Shown here piece by piece: positions 5,857 to 9,819 of a stretch of 9,819 nucleotides of DNA. Each line of letters starts with the position of its first letter. The first letter of the stretch is position 1. The stretch is taken from contig JAEWML010000220.1 of assembly GCA_023393155.1 (NCBI GenBank), forward strand, positions 1 through 9,819. The letters are read 5' to 3'. The notes under the pieces are model-generated. The model did not search any database. It was not told the DNA's origin and was given only the letters and a program-made list of their open reading frames with translations. The stretch comes from Bacillota bacterium (lineage in GTDB: Bacteria > Bacillota > Clostridia > Oscillospirales > Oscillospiraceae). A program made the position numbers and the translations under genes.

Positions 5857-6714
5857 ATGAAAATTTGTGAACAATACGCACCTCTTTTGGATTCCTTTGT
5901 GGACGGGGAGCTGCCGGAGCAGGAAGCCGGAACCGTGCGGGAGCATCTCGCCGCCTGTCCCGCCTGCGCCGCATATGTCTCGGACGCTTTTGCCATCCGG
6001 GCCGCGTTTGGAGACGTGGAAGAGACGGAGGTCCCCGCAGGCTTTGCCGACGGCGTGATGGCGGTCATCCGGGCAAACGCCGCGCCCCGGAAAAAGCCTC
6101 ACCGCGCCCTGAAAACGGTGGCGTCTCTGGCGGCCTGCGCCGCCCTTGTATTCGCCGCCGTGCGGGTGCTGCCCTTTGAAAGTTTTTCCGGCAGCGCGCC
6201 CATGGCCGCCATGGCGGGAAGCGGCGCGGCTTTCAAGGCCGAATCGGAAAGCAGCGCGGCGGAAAGTGGGGAGCTTAGCCCCTCTGTGGAAGAAGACGGA
6301 TCTTACGACGCGTTCTCCAGCGAGGATGCGATGACCCGGAGCTACACGGCTTCCTCCTCCCAGCTCCTTGAGATGTACGACACCCCCTCCGCCAACAGTG
6401 CGGAGCCTTCCGAGCAGCAGCAGGCCCCGCCCTCCTTCCTCATGGCCCAGTCCAGCGAAGACGGCGGCGCTTCGGACGAAGGCACAGTGTTTGCCGGGGT
6501 GGTGTTTCTTCCCGCCGGTGAGCGCCTGAGCGAGCTTTTGGAGGGCCGGGAGAGCCAACCCTACTCCGACCAAGACGGCGGTACCGGAACCGGCTACGCC
6601 ATGACACAAGAGGAGCTGACGGCCATTCTGGAGGAACTGGGCGTGGAACCGGAGCTGCGGCTCAACGCCGACAAGACCTCCGAGCTGTACTGTCTCGTGG
6701 TGTCCAATTCATAA
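5857..6714 (+). CDS. Zinc-finger (ZAS/zf-HC2) transmembrane anti-sigma factor
   Basis: This is the likely membrane-bound inhibitor of the ECF sigma factor encoded just upstream. In this family the cytoplasmic N-terminus holds the sigma factor until an envelope signal triggers release. Residues 1-50 fit the zinc-binding anti-sigma domain, with C4, H30, C34 and C37 giving the H-x3-C-x2-C signature in EHLAACPACAAY. One membrane segment covers about 86-106. The outer part is first low-complexity and acidic, rich in Ser, Ala and Glu (about 110-205). A small folded-looking C-terminal domain follows from about 208 (TVFAGVVFLPAGERLSELL and TQEELTAILEELG). I do not recognise that domain. AAGGAGG lies about 10 bases before the ATG, and the gene ends the operon at a strong terminator. 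The pairing with the sigma factor is inferred from adjacency and domain type. The extracytoplasmic signal is unknown. Confidence 0.9.
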   Translation: MKICEQYAPLLDSFVDGELPEQEAGTVREHLAACPACAAYVSDAFAIRAAFGDVEETEVPAGFADGVMAVIRANAAPRKKPHRALKTVASLAACAALVFAAVRVLPFESFSGSAPMAAMAGSGAAFKAESESSAAESGELSPSVEEDGSYDAFSSEDAMTRSYTASSSQLLEMYDTPSANSAEPSEQQQAPPSFLMAQSSEDGGASDEGTVFAGVVFLPAGERLSELLEGRESQPYSDQDGGTGTGYAMTQEELTAILEELGVEPELRLNADKTSELYCLVVSNS

Positions 6715-6724
6715 ATGAACATCG

Positions 6725-6758
6725 CAAGGGGCCGCCTGTTGGCGGCCCCTTGACTTTT
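6725..6758 (+). terminator. Intrinsic terminator after the anti-sigma gene
   Basis: CAAGGGGCCGCC (6725-6736) pairs perfectly over 12 bases with GGCGGCCCCTTG (6741-6752) around a TGTT loop, followed by ACTTTT. It lies 10 bases past the stop codon. Its 3' arm contains the first bases of the -35 box of the queT promoter, so terminator and promoter physically overlap. Confidence 0.85.
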
Positions 6759-6779
6759 GCGCACCGGCTGTGCTATACT
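6750..6779 (+). promoter_or_regulatory. Sigma-A promoter for queT-nfo
   Basis: TTGACT (6750-6755) and TATACT (6774-6779) are separated by 18 bases. Each hexamer differs from consensus at one position. Transcription should begin near 6785-6787. That places the first leader hairpin (GACAGG, 6787-6792) at the very 5' end of the RNA and gives a leader of about 150 nt before the queT ATG. Confidence 0.8.
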
Positions 6780-6785
6780 TCCAAG

Positions 6786-6936
6786 CGACAGGTGCCATAT
6801 CCCTGTCCAAGCGCCGCTGGCGGCGTTCGTTCGGCAGTATTTACCGCCGTTCTCTAAACAAAAAAATGGGGGCTGCGCGCAGTTGCGCGCCGCGTGCTTT
6901 GTGACGGCCTCCGAATTTTGAAGGAGGTCTTTTTTC
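6786..6936 (+). promoter_or_regulatory. Structured queT leader, candidate riboswitch (possibly preQ1)
   Basis: The leader shows ordered structure. GACAGG (6787-6792) pairs with CCTGTC (6802-6807). CGCCG (6812-6816) pairs with CGGCG (6821-6825), or alternatively GGCGG (6819-6823) pairs with CCGCC (6844-6848). TGCC in the first loop (6793-6796) can reach GGCA (6833-6836). An A-rich stretch follows (6856-6866), then GGGGGC (6868-6873) and a GCGCGC hairpin (6875-6890). Last, GGCCTCC (6906-6912) pairs with GGAGGTC (6923-6929), which buries the Shine-Dalgarno of queT and is followed at once by six Ts (6930-6935). GGGGGC can instead pair with GCCTCC (6907-6912) and free the Shine-Dalgarno. Mutually exclusive pairings ahead of a queuosine-precursor transporter suggest ligand control. 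preQ1 is the expected ligand by gene context, but I could not match a known preQ1 class. Confidence 0.5.
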
Positions 6937-7464
6937 ATGTCCAAATCCCGCTTCACCGTACAGCAAATTACCTTAGCCGGTATCGTAGGGGCGCTGTACG
7001 CCGTCCTCAGCTACTTTGCCGCCATCTTCGGCGTGGCCTATGGGCCGGTGCAGTTTCGCTTTTCCGAGGCGCTGTGCGTCCTGCCCTTTCTGTTTCCCGC
7101 CGCCGCACCGGGCCTGTTTGTGGGGTGCCTTGTTGCAAATCTCCTGTCGCCCTACGGCGCGCTGGACATTGTATTCGGCTCCCTTGCAACGCTTCTGGCG
7201 GCGGTCCTCACCATGAAGGCCCCCAACAAATGGCTGGCCCCTCTGCCGCCGGTCTTGTGCAACGCAGGCATCGTGGGCGCGGTCATCGCTTTTCAGCAAA
7301 CGGGCTTTACCGCCGCTTTTCCCGCGGCGTTGGCGTACAACGCCCTTACGGTGGGCCTTGGCGAGGCGGTGGTGTGCTATGTGCTTGGCGGTCTTCTTCT
7401 TGCGGCTCTGTCCCGGGTGCGCAGCCTGCGGCCCATGATGGCAGAGGACCGGATTGCACTGTAA
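6937..7464 (+). CDS. queT: QueT family transporter, predicted queuosine-precursor uptake (ECF-type S component)
   Basis: QueT proteins are small integral membrane proteins predicted to be the substrate-binding S component of energy-coupling-factor transporters for queuosine precursors such as preQ1. This one has 175 residues, the usual size, and about five or six hydrophobic segments (roughly 10-32, 43-70, 76-93, 101-119, 125-158). Family hallmarks are QFRFSEAL (39-46) after the first segment, GCLVANLLSPYGALDIVFGS (63-82), and a conserved second half with VLCNAGIVGAV and TVGLGEAV. The EcfA/EcfT energising module is not in this window and is presumably shared and encoded elsewhere. The start ATG at 6937 follows GGAGG (6923-6927) by 9 bases, inside the regulatory hairpin. 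nfo starts 24 bases after the stop, so the two are probably co-transcribed. Substrate assignment rests on family knowledge, not on residues seen here. Confidence 0.9.
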   Translation: MSKSRFTVQQITLAGIVGALYAVLSYFAAIFGVAYGPVQFRFSEALCVLPFLFPAAAPGLFVGCLVANLLSPYGALDIVFGSLATLLAAVLTMKAPNKWLAPLPPVLCNAGIVGAVIAFQQTGFTAAFPAALAYNALTVGLGEAVVCYVLGGLLLAALSRVRSLRPMMAEDRIAL

Positions 7465-7488
7465 GCCCTCTTCGACGAAAGGATTTTT

Positions 7489-8328
7489 ATGCTGAACATC
7501 GGATGTCACCTCTCCTCTTCCAAAGGTTTTCTAGCCATGGGAAAAACGGCGGCGGAAATCGGCGCCACCACCTTCCAATTTTTTACCCGCAATCCCCGGG
7601 GCGGGGCAGCCAAAGCGCTGGACATGGAGGATATTGCCGCCTACCGCGCCTTTGCGGAGGAGCACGGCATATTTCCCGTCCTGGCCCACGCGCCCTACAC
7701 CCTGAACTGCTGCGCTGCCGACCCCCATATCCGGGAATTTGCGAGAAATACAATGGCGGACGATTTGGCCCGTCTTGGTCATTTTCCCGGCAGCCTGTAC
7801 AACTTTCACCCCGGAAGCCATGTGAAGCAGGGCGCGGAAGCGAGGATTGCGCTGATTGCCGAAACGCTGAACGCCGTTCTGCGGCCCGGGCAAACTCCGC
7901 GGGTGCTTCTTGAAACCATGTCCGGCAAGGGCAGCGAGGTGGGCCGCAGCTTTGAAGAGCTGCGGGCCATTATCGACCTTGTGGAGCACCGTGAACTGCT
8001 GGGCGTGTGTCTGGACACCTGCCACGTTTACGACGCCGGGTACGATTTGGTTCACGATCTGGATGGCGTGCTTGAGAGGTTTGACAAGACCGTTGGCCTT
8101 GACCGTCTGCGGGCCGTCCACCTGAACGACAGCAAAAATCCCTTTGCCAGCCACAAGGACCGTCACGCCCGCATTGGCGAGGGCAGTATTGGTCTTGACG
8201 CGTTCACCGCCATCATCAATCACCCCAAGCTGCGGCACCTGCCCTTTTATCTGGAAACGCCGCAGGAGGACGCGGCTGGCTACGGACAGGAGATTGTATT
8301 ACTGCGGAGCAGATTTCTGGACGATTAA
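7489..8328 (+). CDS. nfo: Endonuclease IV (AP endonuclease, deoxyribonuclease IV)
   Basis: Nfo cuts the phosphodiester bond 5' to abasic sites and removes 3' blocking groups in base-excision repair. The 279-residue length matches the family. All nine expected zinc ligands are present in the right order: H67 (AHAPY), H107 (NFHPGSH), E142 (LLETMSGKG), D176 and H179 ([13 protein letters not shown]), H211 (AVHLNDSK), D224 and H226 ([11 protein letters not shown]), and E256 (YLETP). Their spacing follows E. coli Nfo within a few residues. The fold should be a TIM barrel with a trinuclear zinc site, and I see no truncation. The ATG follows GAAAGGA by 5 bases, and the gene shares a transcript with queT. 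No DNA-damage operator is visible, and the pairing with queT seems a neighbourhood effect rather than a shared pathway. I see no clear T-tailed terminator immediately after the stop. Confidence 0.97.
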   Translation: MLNIGCHLSSSKGFLAMGKTAAEIGATTFQFFTRNPRGGAAKALDMEDIAAYRAFAEEHGIFPVLAHAPYTLNCCAADPHIREFARNTMADDLARLGHFPGSLYNFHPGSHVKQGAEARIALIAETLNAVLRPGQTPRVLLETMSGKGSEVGRSFEELRAIIDLVEHRELLGVCLDTCHVYDAGYDLVHDLDGVLERFDKTVGLDRLRAVHLNDSKNPFASHKDRHARIGEGSIGLDAFTAIINHPKLRHLPFYLETPQEDAAGYGQEIVLLRSRFLDD

Positions 8329-8350
8329 AATTTTCTGCATTTATAGGTTC

Positions 8351-8379
8351 TTGACCCATGGATGCAAGGGCTGTATAAT
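8351..8379 (+). promoter_or_regulatory. Near-consensus sigma-A promoter with no evident gene
   Basis: TTGACC (8351-8356) and TATAAT (8374-8379) are separated by exactly 17 bases. Eleven of twelve hexamer positions match consensus. The predicted start is near 8386. It points right, toward the 3' ends of the leftward rplQ and rpoA genes, and no protein-coding gene on that strand follows. Confidence 0.6.
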
Positions 8380-8385
8380 TTCTCC

Positions 8386-8600
8386 TCTGTAATGAGCATA
8401 TCTGGCAGACTTCCTTCATTAGGAAGCCGTAAGAGGCCGTTTGCTGCGGATTGGTAAAGCAGCGATTCTGTGCGTTTTCTTGTTGTATAAACGGTATGTC
8501 TTCGGGGGCGCATTTCTTTTATGCTGATGCGTTCCTTTTCCTGCCGAAAAAATTACGGTTAAAAAAGCGCCCCTGCCGGTCGGCAGGGGCGCTTTTAAGG
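8386..8600 (+). ncRNA. Candidate small RNA in the nfo-rplQ gap
   Basis: A strong promoter (8351-8379) would start a transcript near 8386 that could end at the symmetric hairpin 8567-8592, which is followed on this strand by TTTT. The result would be an RNA of about 210 nt. Internal hairpins include CTTCC (8410-8414) with GGAAG (8422-8426), and TTGCTGC (8441-8447) with GCAGCGA (8459-8465). AGCATA (8395-8400) can close with TATGCT (8520-8525). The only early ATG frame (8392-8457, 21 codons) has no Shine-Dalgarno. I cannot match it to 6S RNA, tmRNA, RNase P or another known RNA. It could also be an intergenic repeat or an antisense start into rplQ. Confidence 0.3.
8561..8596 (-). terminator. Terminator of the rpoA-rplQ operon
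   Basis: GCGCCCCTGCC (8567-8577) pairs perfectly with GGCAGGGGCGC (8582-8592) around a GGTC loop, and flanking A and T runs extend the stem to 15 pairs. On the leftward strand the stem is followed by six Ts (bases 8566-8561). It lies 7 bases past the rplQ stop. On the rightward strand it has four Ts and could act in both directions. Confidence 0.9.
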
Positions 8601-8603
8601 TAT

Positions 8604-8948
8604 TTACTTTACCAGCTCGATAATGGCCGTCTCCGCGGCGTCTCCGCGGCGAATGCCGGTGCGGATGACGCGGGTGTAACCACCGTTGCGCTCCGCATAG
8701 CCGGGGGCGATCTCCTTGAAGATCTTCTTGCAAACATCCTCGCGGGTAATGAAGGTCATGGCCTGCCGATAGGCGGCCAGATCGTTCTTCTTCCCCAAGG
8801 TAATCATCTTCTCGGCCAGGGGCTTGATCTCCTTGGCGCGGGTGACGGTTGTCTCCATAGCGCCTTTGTCCAGGAAATCGGTGACCTGCTGGCGAAGCAT
8901 CGCCCTGCGCTGGTCCGTTGTTTTACCGAGTTTACGGGTTCCGGGCAT
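8604..8948 (-). CDS. rplQ: 50S ribosomal protein L17
   Basis: L17 binds 23S rRNA in the large ribosomal subunit. The protein has 114 residues and the typical N-terminus [20 protein letters not shown] basic helical core ([31 protein letters not shown]) and the conserved C-terminal [20 protein letters not shown] stretch follow. The start is the ATG at 8948, because AAGGAGG lies 9 bases upstream and the family begins here; an earlier in-frame ATG at 9011 would add 21 unrelated residues and overlap the rpoA stop. It follows rpoA by 59 bases, the standard bacterial order at the end of the alpha operon, and is closed by a strong terminator. Confidence 0.97.
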   Translation of the reverse strand: MPGTRKLGKTTDQRRAMLRQQVTDFLDKGAMETTVTRAKEIKPLAEKMITLGKKNDLAAYRQAMTFITREDVCKKIFKEIAPGYAERNGGYTRVIRTGIRRGDAAETAIIELVK

Positions 8949-9007
8949 TTCGGTATTCCTCCTTATCGGGAATTTTCTCTCCCGGCAGTCTCCCACCGGG
9001 CTTTCAG

Positions 9008-9819
9008 TCAATTATTCTCTTCGTCTGCCAGAGCCAGACCCATCATCGCCAGCTTGTTGATTACTTCTTCCAGCGACTTGCGGCCCAGATTGCGAACCTT
9101 CATCATCTCGTCCTCGGTCTTGGAAATCAGGTCCTCCACGGTGTTGATGTTGGCGCGCTTAAGGCAGTTAAAGCTGCGCACGCTCAGGTCCAGCTCCTCA
9201 ATGGTCATCTCAAGCACCTTATCCCGCTGGGCCTCTCCCTTCTCCACCACCGTGGGCTTGCTGCCCACGTTCTCCGAGAGGTCGGTGAAGAGCGTGAAGT
9301 GGTCGCACAGAATCTTGGCGCCAAGGGACACGGCGTCCCTTGCGGAGATGGTGCCGTCGGTCCAGACCTCCAGCGTCAGCTTATCAAAATCGCTGGACGT
9401 GCCCACGCGGGTGGGCTCCACAGTATAGTTGACCTTGTACACCGGGGTATAGATCGAATCAATGGGAATCACGCCGATCACCTGCTGGCTCATTGCATGC
9501 TTGTTCTTGTCGGCAGAGACATAGCCCCGGCCGTGGGACAGCGTGATTTCCATATTCAGCGTCGCGCCGCTGTCCAGCGAGGCGATGTGAAGCTCGGGGT
9601 TGAGAATCTCCACCTCGCCGTCGGCCTTGATATCGCCGGCGGTGACCTCGCAGGGGCCGACAGCTTCAACATAGACCGTCTTCCCGCTTTCGCCGTGGAG
9701 CTTGGTGAGGAGGCCCTTTACATTCAGGACAATCTCCGTCACATCCTCCTTGACGCCGGGGACAGTGGAAAACTCGTGCTGGACGCCGGCGATCTTGATG
9801 GAGGTCGCAGCGGTGCCGG
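9008..9819 (-). CDS. rpoA: RNA polymerase alpha subunit (5' end beyond the window)
   Basis: RpoA dimerises to start core RNA polymerase assembly and contacts UP elements and activators. The reading frame is open to the window edge and 269 residues are visible; about 45-50 N-terminal residues are missing to the right. The visible part starts with [20 protein letters not shown], normal alpha N-terminal domain sequence, so the GTG codon at 9742 is internal and not a start. The N-terminal domain continues through [11 protein letters not shown] and [15 protein letters not shown]. The C-terminal domain covers about the last 65 residues, with [16 protein letters not shown] and [10 protein letters not shown]. 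The residues equivalent to E. coli R265, N268, N294, G296, K298 and S299, which bind UP elements, are conserved. rplQ follows on the same transcript. Confidence 0.97.
   Translation of the reverse strand, partial: GTAATSIKIAGVQHEFSTVPGVKEDVTEIVLNVKGLLTKLHGESGKTVYVEAVGPCEVTAGDIKADGEVEILNPELHIASLDSGATLNMEITLSHGRGYVSADKNKHAMSQQVIGVIPIDSIYTPVYKVNYTVEPTRVGTSSDFDKLTLEVWTDGTISARDAVSLGAKILCDHFTLFTDLSENVGSKPTVVEKGEAQRDKVLEMTIEELDLSVRSFNCLKRANINTVEDLISKTEDEMMKVRNLGRKSLEEVINKLAMMGLALADEENN

Noticed and set aside
5758..6609. Leftward frame of 283 codons opposite the anti-sigma gene
   Set aside because: Gly/Arg/His-rich shadow with no start signal; the forward frame has a zinc-finger and membrane segment.
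6787..6870. Direct assignment of the queT leader to preQ1-I
   Set aside because: The first hairpin is not followed by the A-rich tail that defines preQ1-I; about 50 bases intervene before the A-rich stretch, so the class is left open.
6894..7913. Rightward frame of 339 codons spanning queT and nfo
   Set aside because: It overlaps two well-supported genes in a different frame and consists of Arg/Gly/Pro-rich shadow sequence.
8392..8457. 21-codon ORF just downstream of the orphan promoter
   Set aside because: No Shine-Dalgarno and the ATG lies only about 6 bases after the predicted transcription start; length and composition give no support.
8451..9428. Rightward frame of 325 codons opposite rplQ and rpoA
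   Set aside because: It is antisense to two certain housekeeping genes, and its Ser/Leu/Arg-rich composition fits a shadow frame.
9740..9742. GTG as start of rpoA
   Set aside because: The frame continues upstream to the window edge with typical RpoA sequence, so this is an internal valine.
1..9819. CRISPR array, insertion sequence, prophage or tRNA gene
   Set aside because: No spaced direct repeats, transposase, terminal inverted repeats, phage-type genes or cloverleaf-forming segment were seen on either strand.

Overview
The window looks like a chromosomal segment of an endospore-forming, GC-rich member of the Clostridia. It has spoIIE, an ECF sigma/anti-sigma pair, Gram-positive style AGGAGG ribosome binding sites, a QueT-type uptake protein and the rpoA-rplQ end of the ribosomal protein operon. 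The high GC together with these genes suggests a gut Oscillospiraceae-type lineage (Flavonifractor/Lawsonibacter/Oscillibacter-like). That placement is inference, because no rRNA or other marker was compared. I see no phage, insertion sequence, CRISPR or tRNA.

Layout. At 1-163 there is a possible terminator tail and a good extended -10 promoter. They precede a rightward gene (164-1369) for a BTAD/SARP-type transcriptional regulator whose C-terminus looks like a degenerate GGDEF domain. A cluster of three perfect hairpins (1381-1477) separates it from two leftward genes: an unrecognised 88-residue tail-anchored small protein (1493-1759) and spoIIE (1978-4011), the membrane PP2C phosphatase that activates sigma F in the forespore. 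After a 276-base divergent intergenic region, a rightward block starts. It contains a DusB-family tRNA-dihydrouridine synthase (TTG start at 4288), an ECF sigma factor overlapping it by 4 bases, and its presumed zinc-finger anti-sigma factor 1 base further on. A strong terminator (6725-6752) closes the block.

The -35 box of the next promoter lies inside the 3' edge of that terminator. This promoter (6750-6779) drives a leader of about 150 nt, then queT (predicted queuosine-precursor transporter) and nfo (AP endonuclease IV). The leader ends in a hairpin that buries the queT Shine-Dalgarno and runs directly into six Ts. An upstream GGGGGC can pair with the same hairpin arm instead. This is riboswitch-like architecture in front of a transporter whose relatives are known preQ1-riboswitch targets, and it is the most interesting signal in the window. 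I cannot assign the class.

The 275-base gap between nfo and the leftward rplQ/rpoA pair is AT-richer than its surroundings. It holds a near-consensus sigma-A promoter pointing right (TTGACC-17-TATAAT) with no convincing ORF behind it, which makes it a candidate small-RNA locus. rplQ ends at a strong terminator, and rpoA runs off the right edge with its N-terminus missing.

Functionally the window is mostly core housekeeping (transcription, translation, tRNA modification, DNA repair) plus sporulation and envelope-stress signalling. The less ordinary parts are the regulator with a degenerate GGDEF-like domain, the queT leader, and the orphan promoter at 8351-8379.
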